A stretch of 64,000 nt of DNA. Origin: Thozetella sp. PMI_491. Taxonomy: Eukaryota; Ascomycota; Sordariomycetes; Chaetosphaeriales; Chaetosphaeriaceae. Below the pieces are notes generated by a model, which was given only the letters and a program-made list of their open reading frames with translations, did not search any database and was not told the DNA's origin. Position numbers and translations under genes: made by a program. The stretch is taken from positions 124,001-188,000 of the forward strand of contig MU270057.1 in NCBI GenBank assembly GCA_021432635.1. The letters are read 5' to 3'. Position 1 is the first letter of the stretch. Each line of letters opens with the position of its first letter. Below, one piece after another: positions 26,390 to 36,557 of the stretch.

Positions 26390-28934
26390 ATGCCCCGCCC
26401 GCCAGTGAAACCCGAAGACCGCCAGCGAGTGGCATGGGCCTGCAACGCGTGCAAGGCGTCCAAGAAGCGCTGCGATGGCAAACAGCCCTGTAATGCGTGC
26501 CGGAAAAGGGGCCAGGTTGACTCTTGCCGCTATGCAGCGGGCCGTAGAAACCACCTCCCACGGCCAGGAACCAGCTCTGATGCCAGCTCCAGTACGCGGC
26601 CATCAGTGCATCCTGTAGTGTCTCCACCAGCCACCTGGGGTAGCCGCCATGTCAGCCCTGAGCCAGCACTGGCAGGCTTGGCTCACCATCGGGTCGCTGC
26701 CATACGAGAGAACTCGTCTGAAAACATTGCTGGTGATGCAAGCGACACCCAAGCTTCCTCTACCGACAGCTTCGGCCAGCCAGCCGTCATGGTATCTAGC
26801 TTGAGTGGTGAGAAGGGTAAAGTGTCTTTTCATAGTAGTCTACACCTCTAGTCTCATCTATTCCCCTTCTCCCACGCGATCTCATCTATTCCCCACGCGA
26901 GTCACGCATCCATCTCATACTGCGGGTGTCATCCGCGTCGAATACCTATGTAGCCGTTGCTGACCAAACACGCTGCAGTATTCGTCGGGGACACGGCAGC
27001 CATATCATTCTTCAGATTCCTCCAGAGGACCCTGAAGCGCCATGTTGGCCCCTCGGGCTTCACCGACGACCAAGATAGCCATAGGTTGTTCGAAGTTACC
27101 GCCTCAGACACGTCAACAGAACGCTTTCGAGACGACCTTGGAATAGAGGAAAAGAAAGCGTTCATCCAGTGCTTCTTAGATGCAGTGAGTTACCCTGAAT
27201 TTGTGCCCTATATCACAGATGTCACGAGTTCTAAAACGTGCTCTAGTCGAGTGGACTGTTAGACCTTTTTACATGGAGAGAGATAACACAGCTTCTGGAG
27301 CTCTCGCAAGAGGTCAACAGGGCATCATCCGGCACCAGCACTCCCAAGAATGTAGAGGACGCAGGCCTAGCGTCTCTATATCTCATCATCGCTATTGGCG
27401 CCCAATGCAGGGGGAGCAACCCAGAAGATCTCTCCCTCGCTGCCAAGTTCTTTGTGCAGGCCCGCAAGATGTCGTTCGATAAGATGCTTCAGGATCCGAC
27501 TCTCAACCTCACCCGAGCTTTTCTTCTCATGGCCTTCTACATGTGCGGCGCGTGCCGCCGCAATTCGGCCTTCATGTACATTGGCGTGGCTTCCAAGGCC
27601 GCCGATATCCTGGGCCTGCATGTATCCGGACAGAATAAGAATCTTCCTTCCGAGGTTCGAGATGCTAGGTATGCTTGTCCCATTTTCGCTGACCCTCTCT
27701 GCTCTGATGCTAGCTCTTGCATTCTCGCCACCTTCTCCGCTCCGAACTAACCTTTTGTACGATCCAGACTTCGGACGGCTAGGAGTCTTCGTGCCTTCGA
27801 CGTTGTCTGTAGCTCAATCCTCGGGCGGCGCAGCAGCGCCATGCCCGTTCGTTCGGCGGCCTCAAGTAGTCCGAGCAATTTAGATGCGCATGTAACCCCA
27901 GGTACTTATCGAGCTCTCGCCCTCACCGCCACGTATGAGCTCACGACGGTGCTGGACGCTGCTGTTGCCAAGTCCTCTGAGGATGGCCTAGATGCCACCT
28001 CTGCGGAAGTCTTTCTTCGCTCGCTTCGTGAGCGGAGCAGAGCCCTGCCAGGTGCGCTTCGACAACAGCCTGAGAAAGGGGATGGCAGCCGTGAAGTTAC
28101 AATCGGGAACGTACATGTCGCGGGGACATACTATTTCGGCGTCATCCTAGTCACACGGCAGTTCCTGATTCATCACATCATGCCTCAACTGCGTGGGAGG
28201 CAGCGTCTGCCGTCCAGGATTCGGCCATTTCGAGAAGCACCCACGAATGACGTTGTCGCCGAGCTCTCGCGGGCATGCATCGAGGCAGCGACTTACATGG
28301 CGCAGATGTGCCGTCAGGTCATGGAAGCTGGCGCGCTCCTAGGCAACATGTGTATAATGAAGTACGAGAAGCCCACACTTCTTGCGAAAGTATCGTTCGC
28401 TAATGTGGCAGCAGAGCTTGGATCTTTGCCACTGGACTTGTGCTAGGTTTTTCCCTCCTCGTAGAGGACAACGACAACTCGGAAGGTCGCCAGGCATTCC
28501 TCAGCTCTCTCCGGGTCCTAGGCGAGCTAAAGCGACTTAGCCCGCAAGCTGGACAATACTACGGCATACTCACCAACTTCTCTGAGGCCATTGAGTCGTA
28601 CAAGCAACAACTTCAACGAGAGGAACAGACCGCGAGAGAGAGCCTCGTTGATCGCATTTTCTCTCCTACTTTCCATGATGACCGAGAGCCGCTCAATGCT
28701 CACGAGCTTCCCACGCAGCTGCCTACGCCAAATATGACTGTATTGGAGGATTCGCCCGTGACATGGCTAGGCGATAATAGCATGCCGGCATTTGGAGCCC
28801 CTTTGAATGAGCAGCAGTGGTGGATGTCGGGGGAGAACGACGTGATCATGCGGTTACTATGGGATGGCTACGCTACGGATTGGTCCAATCCCCTGTCGGC
28901 ATCGGATGGGCTCGATATACCGTTCGAAACCTAG
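26390..28934 (+). CDS. Zn2Cys6 transcription factor (regulator 2)
   Basis: Exons 26390-26816, 26979-27184, 27247-27668, 27768-28361 and 28412-28934 give 723 aa. The zinc cluster uses Cys18, Cys21, Cys28, Cys34, Cys37 and Cys46 (ACNACKASKKRCDG). A Ser/Pro-rich linker leads to the fungal-specific regulatory domain, beginning FVGDTAAISFFRFLQ and continuing through LYLIIAIGAQC and ARAFLLMAFYMCGACRRNSA to AWIFATGLVLGFSL. The last intron (50 nt, branch GCTAAT) is needed to keep that final helix in frame. Being head-to-head with the salicylate-hydroxylase-like gene, it is the most likely pathway-specific activator of the left cluster. The acidic C-terminus (GLDIPFET) could serve activation. Confidence 0.87.
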
Positions 28935-30302
28935 TGATAGGGCCCTTATGGTCCCCTAAGGTCTTTTGATGATTTGAATATCTACATTGTTGGCTTTGTA
29001 CTATACATTAGGGCGTTGTGTACATACCCCCTGTCTGCAGATGATACCACATTTTTTAAATAATTAGTAGCTGATTATGGAACACTTGTGGTGTGAAATA
29101 GATCTTTGGGTTTATATACCTAAGCTTTGACTCGCTAGAGGTTGCTATGCTGGAGTTTAGTATCTCAAATTAGCTATACTTGATTCCTTGTATTGTGTGA
29201 ATGCTCCTAGTAGATAACTAATACTAAATAGTTAGGCCTGTATATGTTAATAGAAGTTATAAACCATCCTCTGACTATATTCTAACTACAGCTATGATAT
29301 AAGCGCCTATAGAATAGTATGAGCGACAGGAATGCTTATCTATGCTGGGTAGGAGAGATATAAGGTCTAAGCACTATTGCGTGACTTTTTCAGTCAGAAT
29401 AAGCTCCTGGTTGTACAGGCATTTAAGGTATAGTTAAAGCCTTCTCTTGGAATAAATTTCTCCTAAGGTAAGTTACGTTATAATTATATATAACGTAATC
29501 CATAAGCGAGTGACGAGGACAAGCGAGTGACGAATTTCTTATCGCATATTATACTCTCCATTTTCTTAACATCGTAACAACACCATACTTTAATAAAAAG
29601 TCGTAAAACTTTGTAGATCTCTTCCGACAATAAGTAAGTAATTAATTAATATTTTTAGTAATTATAGAAAAAAGTATTCGGGGGTGGATATAGAGGGTGG
29701 GTGGGCTCAGGTATCCACTTTTCTACTTTCTCGAATTTATTTAGTACTTTTATTTTTCTAGAATTATAGAAAAAGGAGTTATAGATAATATAATATTTCT
29801 TCAAAATACCTGTAAGTTTTTAGAGCTTTTTATTAAAGTATGGTCTTGTTATGATGTTAAGAAATATTGAGGACAATATGTGATAAGAAATTCGTCACTC
29901 GCTTGTCCTCGTCACTCGCTTATGGATTACGTTATGCCTTGACCTAAAAATAGGTTTAGATATCTAGAAGACAGATAGATATACGAACTAGGTAGTAGTT
30001 CACTACCATCTATTATTAATAAGGTATACCTGCGGACTACTTGGATATGCATATGAGTGCACACTGCACCGCGACTAAGATACGATGCCAGTCTTATTCG
30101 GAAATATTCGGCAGATGACATCAGTAGAGTATGGGGGTCCCTTCCTCAAACCTTGCCGTGATGTACCAATTCCATATCTCAGCCTACCGGAAAACACGAT
30201 CGTGTCTTCCAGTGCCTGCCAGCTGCCCCACCATTTTCGCCCGGACGATTCAAGGACACGGAAGAGCTGAACGTCAAAATAGGTCTTCTATTTGCTAGGC
30301 TA
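28935..30302. other. AT-rich spacer holding a MITE
   Basis: No gene is visible. The stretch is clearly richer in A+T than the flanking clusters and contains the inverted-repeat element at 29491-29934. A short palindrome, TTACGTTATA..TATAACGTAA (29473-29498), overlaps the left end of the element. Confidence 0.55.
29491..29934. mobile_element. Non-autonomous inverted-repeat DNA element (MITE)
   Basis: A 444-bp unit has terminal inverted repeats whose outer 53 bp are identical on both ends (TAACGTAATCCATAAGCGAG...). Similarity continues for about 120 bp in total with scattered, mostly transition, differences. Each arm contains the direct repeat AAGCGAGTGACGA twice. A TA dinucleotide sits at each outer edge, so the element proper may be ACGTAATCC...GGATTACGT flanked by a TA target duplication, as in Tc1/mariner-pogo elements. 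No coding capacity remains, so it must have been moved by a transposase encoded elsewhere. Family assignment rests only on the ends. Confidence 0.78.
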
Positions 30303-31001
30303 TCAGTATAGCTGAAGGTCATACGGCTGTAACTCATCCGGGAAAAGGTCCAGGGTATCCAGCCACTGAATGATACCACATCCTCTTGGCCCACGAATCC
30401 AGACCAGGTCGCCCACTCTAACCAGCGGAAGTTCGACCGCAGTTGCTCGGTATCGCGTTGGCCTCCAACGAACATCTTTCTCAGGCACATCATGCTCACG
30501 ACCGTGGGTATCAACAACCGTAATCCAACCATCAGGTAAGCTGCTCTTCTTCCTCTCCCCGTTTGGGCCAAGAACTATCCGCAATATCTCCTCCGGTCGG
30601 ATCTTAGAGGGACCGTCACGCGCCAAGGCATCTCGACGCCCTTGATCATTTAGAAATCCGTAGTAATGGATGTGATCCTGAACGCCGGCCATCAATTTTG
30701 CTTTTCCTGGCTCAAGCGCGTGTCCACATGCGTAGCAACTATGCTCTCTTACTTCGTCCTCCGGAGGCAAATCTCCCGTTCGTGGTGCATAGAGAAGGTA
30801 ATATCTGTCTGGACAAGTATCCATCGCCTTTTGCACTTCAGCTGTAACAGCTCCTAGTGGTTTATATTGGCCGTGTGGAGCATCAACGGTACAATCAGGC
30901 GTTCTGATGAATTCGCCGCGGCTCGGATGCTCTTCGTGAGAGTCCCACGACTCTACTCTGAATAAATTCTCCGGAGGGGGCGATCCGACCTTGGATAACA
31001 T
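30303..31001 (-). CDS. Orphan protein, 232 aa, function unknown
   Basis: A single uninterrupted 232-codon ORF starts at 31001. I do not recognise the family. It has a possible metal-binding HSCYACGH motif (two Cys two apart plus flanking His) at about residue 88, and a C-terminal beta-rich part (PLVRVGDLVWIRGPRGCGIIQWLD) that looks like a small barrel. A methionine-led upstream stretch with a GTAAGT donor exists near 31050-31110, but no acceptor joins it in frame, so the start is uncertain. It sits alone between the MITE and a poly-A run and may be a lineage-specific gene or a decaying one. Confidence 0.5.
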   Translation of the reverse strand: MLSKVGSPPPENLFRVESWDSHEEHPSRGEFIRTPDCTVDAPHGQYKPLGAVTAEVQKAMDTCPDRYYLLYAPRTGDLPPEDEVREHSCYACGHALEPGKAKLMAGVQDHIHYYGFLNDQGRRDALARDGPSKIRPEEILRIVLGPNGERKKSSLPDGWITVVDTHGREHDVPEKDVRWRPTRYRATAVELPLVRVGDLVWIRGPRGCGIIQWLDTLDLFPDELQPYDLQLY

Positions 31002-31199
31002 GAGTATTGACCTAAGGTATACTAAAGAGAAATTGGTATGTACTTACATTTTTATCTTTCTCGGCAGTTCGGGGCCGAAAGAATTCGGACAATCCCGCAA
31101 AGAACTTCATACTTAATAGGCTGCGGGCAAGAATCAAGATCAAGTAGCAGGTCGACAATATTGCATAGAATACCTTCTTTGTGAAAGAAGTCTAATTTA

Positions 31200-31200
<1 letters not shown>

Positions 31201-31238
<38 letters not shown>
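31201..31238. repeat. Poly-A run, 38 bases
   Basis: An uninterrupted run of 38 A. It could be a simple homopolymer tract or the tail of a lost retroposed sequence; no element body or target duplication was identified beside it. Confidence 0.9.
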
Positions 31239-31239
<1 letters not shown>

Positions 31240-31849
31240 GGAACGAAGTTGTGCTTCGGGAGCAATGTATCTCCTATGCATCCACCAAGGTATCGGAGAT
31301 TAGCATCTTTAGATTCCGCTCGACCATGGAACTGAGCAGGCCGTAATAGAGCTTTGTTATTAATGGACCAATCCGTTTGAGGCTCCTAGGACGCTAAAAT
31401 CAATTAAAATTTTAATCTTGCCTTAAAATGGTCATGTTACAGCTGCAATGCAAGGCGCCCTTACCTCCAGGCACCCTACGGGTGGAACAACGTCATGGGA
31501 GACGCTGTGGGGTGTCTTCACTAGGCGCATCCTAATCGCTGTGTCTATGTGATCCTGCTATTGCGCTTAAATGGATAGTTACCCTTTCTGTGGGATCTGG
31601 TTTAGCATACCCTCAATGCGGTTGGGAGCTTATTAGAAGTTCCGTGCACTCGTTCAAAACACGTAATACCTGAGGGTGAAACCGGGAGAGTTTTGATTGT
31701 ATCTGTCACGGCGCTGGCGGCGATGAACTGTATCTGTAGCCGTGTTTATTAAAATCGCACAAAATTCTAAGCTAAAGAGAGGAAGAAGGTAAACGGAAGC
31801 TACAGATCCAGATGGATATAGTGGTTAACTGGGCCACTATATTACGTGG

Positions 31850-32100
31850 ATGCAAACGAACGAGTGTGGTGTATCGCTTGGGGATGGGCCATCGAGCTTA
31901 GATGGGTCAGGGTGTACCAGCCATGACGATCGTGGAGAAGAAGTTGTGGTTGGTGGCTGTTGGGTAACGAGCTAGCATACGGTATCGAGTTGTTGAAGTA
32001 TGGCTATAAGCTCGTTATTAACCAGGCTGAGTTGCTGCTTTGCAGCTTCCAGCTCGTGGGCCAGTGAAGCATACCAAGCGTTCACCTACATTGTTCCAAC
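31850..32100 (-). mobile_element. Possible fossil scrap of a Ty3/gypsy gag region
   Basis: The minus strand shows a coiled-coil-like stretch followed by a Thr/Pro/Ser-rich piece and the words HPDPSKLDG, reminiscent of the start of fungal Ty3/gypsy gag proteins. No LTRs or pol parts were found nearby. If real, it is a short, broken, old fragment. The call is weak. Confidence 0.22.
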
Positions 32101-32410
32101 TGTATGGCTTGGCGAAGATATTATGCTAATCGAGGTATTGGCGGTACGAGTCAAATTAAAGGCATTTCAATTTTGCCTTCGCTTGGATTCCCTCTGTGTT
32201 GGGGTCTTAAATACATAGTCTCCAGAATATTAAATACACTCCTTGCCTTCAAAGTGACAGATAAACATATCCCCTGAGCATCACCACCGAGCGAACGCTC
32301 ATCCGGGGCTACCGAGAAATAGGGAGCCGGAAAATATGCAGAAAGCCGGACAGTCGGCCCAAAGGCGCAAGTTATGACAGCTAACAGTTCTCTGGGGCCC
32401 AAGACTCTAC

Positions 32411-34148
32411 CTACAGGTTAACCTTTCTCTTCCATTCATCCACGACGCCGTAGTAGTCCCTGGGAGTGTAATGCGAGAATAGCTCTTTGTAGAAGCTTGG
32501 CTTCCGATGATTCCTTAGCCCCATGTCTTTGAGAAGCATATCCGCATAAGGGATACCCTCAAAGACAAAGTCAGGTAAGCTGGCGCCATACCCGCATGGG
32601 TACCTCCACTTCCCCCACTGGGTGTGCATCATGACCTCCTGCGTGATTTCCTCTTGTGACTTAGCCTCTCGTTCGAGCTTGCCATCTAGATAGGCTGAAA
32701 TCCAGAGACCTTGCATGGTGGCGCAGATTGCGGTGCTAACCGACGAAATCATGCCGGCGAAGGCCAGGTTCCGCTTGCCCATCACCCCAGAGGGAACCAT
32801 GAACCGATAGTACCGGAGAGGTTCGGTGGGCCGGGGAGTGAATCTAAGCTGCGGCTGCTTCTCGAGGACAGGGAACTGCTTGAGCACTTTGGTATCGAAC
32901 TCTTTGTTAAGCTCAAGTTGCTGCTTCTCCGAGAACGGCAGGCCAAGCCCAGCTTTATCGAGATTGGCGAACTTGATGCTAGACTCTTTCTTCCATCCGG
33001 TGGAGCACACCATAGCGTCGGCTGTAATGGTCTGGCCCGACTCAAGCACGACCCTGCCGGGCTCGAGACGGTCAATATTCTCAATGTGGACGCGGATGTT
33101 GCCGTTGCGCACCATGTCGAAGAGACTGGTGTTGTAGTTCAGGATTGATAGACCGGAGCCAGTCCAGAGTACCGAGTGCCAAGGCTTGAGTTTTTTGAGC
33201 TCCGGATGGCTGTCATAGTTGTTCTGCGTGAGAACATCATTGCCCATAGCACCCCAGAAAGCCCGGATGAGCATGCGTCCAAAGGCCGTGTTGTGCAGAA
33301 AGCGTCGCACGCGGCCGAAGCCATCCTCATGGCCCCAGGGGCAAGGGCTGAACCACGACATAAATCGGACATTGAGGATGGTGTCGGTTCGCTGCTTCAG
33401 CGGAGTAACGAATTTGGGAGCAATCCAAACCGGGCCGGTGCCGTCGGGTTTGATGACCAAGTCAACCTGGGCGCCGGCCTCCACCATGGCATAGGCGACG
33501 TCGTAGGCCGATTTCGCACCGCCGACAACAACGATGTTCTTGGACCCTTCGAGCTCGGGTGCTCGCCGGCAGAAGTCTTTGGCATGGAAGAGGGGCTTTC
33601 CAAAGTTCTCGCTACCGTTGTAGCTGGGCATATTAGGGGTGGAGGTCAGGCCAGTCGCGAGAATAAGCTTCTTAGTCTCGATTTTCTTGTCGCCCTGGGG
33701 GGTGTTGACGGTAAGCTTCCAGCCCTCCGGCGTCTGTTCTACGAGGCCAACGCTGGAATTGAACTGCAGGCGGTCGTAGATACCGTACTTCTGAGCGAAG
33801 TCGGTTAGGTAGCGGTGGAGAACGGCGCCCGGGATGTGGCCGCCAGGCTTCACACCGTATGTCTCCTCGCTCATGGGGAAGTCAGGGAACTCGTAGCTGC
33901 CAATCATGTTGTTGGACTTCAAGCCCGGATACAGTCGGCGCTTTGACCAGGTTCCTCCCACGCTGTCATTAGACTCAAGCACCGCGATGTTCTCGTTTGG
34001 ATGAGTCTCGATGTAGGCTCGCGCAGCACCGAGGCCGAACCATCCTGCGGCGAATTTGCATCAGCATGCAGCTTGGCTCCCTAACTTAGAAGGATCGACA
34101 AGCAGACTTACCTGAGCCCACGACGACCAAGTCGTACGATCCCGCCAT
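32411..34148 (-). CDS. FMO / Baeyer-Villiger-type flavin monooxygenase
   Basis: Exon 1 (34148-34112) encodes MAGSYDLVVVGS and a 67-nt intron separates it from 34044-32411, giving 556 aa. The joined GSGWFGLGAA (residues 11-20) is the FAD Rossmann motif, followed by ESNDSVGGTWSKRRLYPGLK, the usual FAD/substrate loop. The second Rossmann motif VVVGGAKSAYD binds NADPH. A late hydrophobic segment (FAGMISSVSTAICATMQGLW) may attach it to membranes. Family members oxygenate ketones, sulfides or amines; in an aromatic-acid cluster a Baeyer-Villiger attack on an aryl ketone or aldehyde is conceivable. It is encoded on the same strand as the SDR upstream. Substrate unknown. Confidence 0.83.
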
Positions 34149-34988
34149 CCGGCTTATGTGAATGGTCGCAAGTGGGGGGTTGGGGGGGTTCAGTAGCAGC
34201 TATGTGATCTAGAGCAAGCAGAGATGGACTTCAGCGCGAAATAGACAGATGGGAGCCTCAGTGACGTTCAGGTATGGAATCACTGCACTGAGGAGAAGAT
34301 ATAAGGTAGCTGCGGATGGTTATCTCCAACCTGGAACGGAGCTGATGCTGCGGATATCTTTGCCCACATCCGATAGCTCGGGTCTCCCCCAAGAATGATA
34401 AGCTAAGTTTAGGACCTGAATCGCATGTTCGATGTCTTCAGTCACGGGAGCTTCCAAGCTCTGGGATAACGAGCAGGGTATTCAGTGCGGCGTTATAGTT
34501 TAAGGGGGCGTCATGGCTGCAGTAGTACTTGAAATCCTCAGGGGTCCGGGGTCATCGGCAGCTCCTGTGTGGCTAGATGGGAGCACCCGGAATGCAATGC
34601 AGACGAAGAGCTCCCCCTGTTCAGTCGGCAGCTACTGGTGTGGGGGAGCTAAGGACCATTCCGGGCATTCCTGAAGCTCAGCGCCACCGATTGCGGAAAG
34701 TGGGTCGCTCCACCTTCCGTGATTCCTAGTCTCCAGTCACGCCAGTCCTCCGGCGGCTTGCGATGTGGTCTAACCGCACCGGATGTCCAGGGCGACGCAC
34801 ACGCGGTCATTTCCCCCTTGAGGTCCCCTTCCGAGATAGCGTGGCCTCAGCTGCGGTGGGATGTGTGCGTAGGAGATATCACGGTCGAACTCGTGCAAAG
34901 CAGAGTTGGGCGGGGCAGTGATGATACGACAGTAGTGTCCACAGGAATGTTAAGATCTAGGTAAAACAAAAGCTCTAGTGTTCACATA
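34149..34988. promoter_or_regulatory. Upstream region of the FMO gene
   Basis: The 840-bp region contains two direct copies of TCGGCAGCT(C/A)CTG (near 34555 and 34625), an imperfect inverted repeat CGGAAAGTGG-N6-CCACCTTCCG (34694-34719), and TTCCGAGATAGCGTGG (34829-34844), which shares its first 11 bases with the operator in the UbiX/UbiD promoter. Confidence 0.5.
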
Positions 34989-35870
34989 TTACTCGTCGTA
35001 GCTAATAACCCCATCAATAGAACCGGCGTGAAGCCCTCCGCTGATAATAATATCGGCCGCAGTTGTATGCCTAGCCGCGTCGCTCAACAGGTAGACGATA
35101 GCACCGGTCAGGTCATTCTGTGTGCTAAGCCGCCTGAGCGGCGGGGACAGCCACATCTGGTCTCCCTCTCTCTTGCTCTTGCTGGCCCGTACGCTTCTCG
35201 TCATGTCGGAGTCCACGAAGCCTGGTGACACGGTGTTGACCCGGATGTTGTTCTTGGCCAGTTCCACGGCTAGCGCCTTGGAGAGCATCAAGATGCCGCC
35301 CTTGGAGGCATTGTAGGCTGCCATTCTGTATCCCGGCAGCGCAATATGGGAGGACTGCGAGGCAATGAGGACGATGCTTCCGCCAGTTCCCTGCTCAATC
35401 ATCTTCTTGGCCACCCGTTGAACAATGAAGAATGTTCCTCGTACCTTGCTTGTGTCAGTGGAGCGTCAGAATGGCGGTGCATGGAGAGGAAGGCTCACGT
35501 TGATTTCTTGGATCCGGGTGAATTCGTCCCAGGTCTGGTCAACAAACGGTTTGTCGATTGCAATACCAGCTGCTGGGACGCATCCATCAATGGTGCCGAG
35601 GGCGGCGATGGCTTTGTCCACGCCGGAGTTGAGGCTGTCCTGCTTAGTGACGTCGGTTTGGAAGTAAAAGGTCTTGGATCCATATTTGCTCGCCAGAGTG
35701 CTAAACTCGGCGACGGGCTTTTCCTGTATATCGAGTACGGCGACGTTGCCGCCCATTTCGCAAATCGCTCGAGTCGTAGCGAAGCCAATGCCTTGGGCCC
35801 CTCCGGTGATCAGGTAGTTGCGACCCCGCAACTCGAACATGGGGCGTACTTCGTCGAGCTTGTCGGCCAT
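34989..35870 (-). CDS. Short-chain dehydrogenase/reductase
   Basis: Exons 35870-35499 and 35444-34989 give 275 aa. Classical SDR features are present: the cofactor motif TGGAQGIG at residues 22-29, catalytic Ser153, Tyr168 and Lys172 (YNASK), and VNTVSPGFVDSDMT after the active site. The usual NNAG motif is PAAG here. The acidic Asp at the end of beta-2 (AVLDIQ) favours NAD(H), although related sugar-alcohol and sorbose reductases vary. It shares a 687-bp divergent promoter with the dienelactone-hydrolase-like fusion gene. It probably oxidises or reduces an alcohol/ketone intermediate of the pathway; substrate not inferable. Confidence 0.85.
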
Positions 35871-36557
35871 TTTCCCTGTGGTCTTGCACTCGGTTGGCTT
35901 CTGTTCTCTCGTTCCTGCTCCTACCCTGATGGGATCTCAAGCTATCAGGCAGCGGCGACTTGTGTCGAGAAAGGGCAAGGGATGCGCAATATAATATGCC
36001 ACAGTTCGGGCGAGAACATCGAGCGAGAATCGGGATAAAGTCATTGTCTGCAATGGCATGCTGGGTCAGTCCTGCTAACCTAGTCAGTCACTTCAAGCCT
36101 CGGAATTTTTTTTTTTTTTTTAGGAACCTAAGTGCGGTATGATACGCCCGCCGTACCTGGTGGCTCAGGGGATGAGCCTAGAGATGCAGGGGGGAGGGAC
36201 GGGCGGCTTCCGACGACCCCACAGCCGCGGTGACCTCCGACCCCACATCGGTCGAGTGCTTCGGGTCTTCGGGCAGCACCAACCCCACCAGAAGAGCATT
36301 ACCCGCCAATCTACCCGACATACATTTGGTCGTACCACAATCAGGAAGGACCCCATTCGCTGTTATCGCAATCTATGGGTCCCCTCACTTCGACGAAGTC
36401 AGCCCGACCTATATACTGCGTCCCTAGGGTGCGTTCACACCAACCCTCGCTGAAGGCAGCAAAAGTAACGGAACACTACGCCATCAATTTCCCAGCTTGC
36501 CGCCCCGCCGCCGAAGAAGCAAAAAAATAAAGAGAGCAGAGAGTTAGGACTCCCGAC
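35871..36557. promoter_or_regulatory. Divergent promoter, SDR / hydrolase-SnoaL fusion
   Basis: The 687-bp divergent region has a 16-base T run (36106-36121) and several CCG/CGG triplets, including CTCCGACCCCACATCGGTCGAG near 36235 (CCG-N9-CGG), which is one base off the TTCCG-N8-CGG geometry. Confidence 0.5.

Larger units (their letters stand above)
31002..32410. other. Repeat-bearing spacer between the two clusters
   Basis: No intact gene is visible. The stretch includes a 38-base poly-A run (31201-31238) and, on the minus strand around 31850-32100, a weak resemblance to a retroelement gag N-terminus. The 5' flank of the orphan ORF and the 3' flank of the FMO gene are also here. Confidence 0.45.

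Noticed and set aside
35871-36557. CCG-N9-CGG at about 36235 as a further operator
   Set aside because: Spacing is one base longer than the four operator copies and the outer bases do not match TTCCG/CGGAA.
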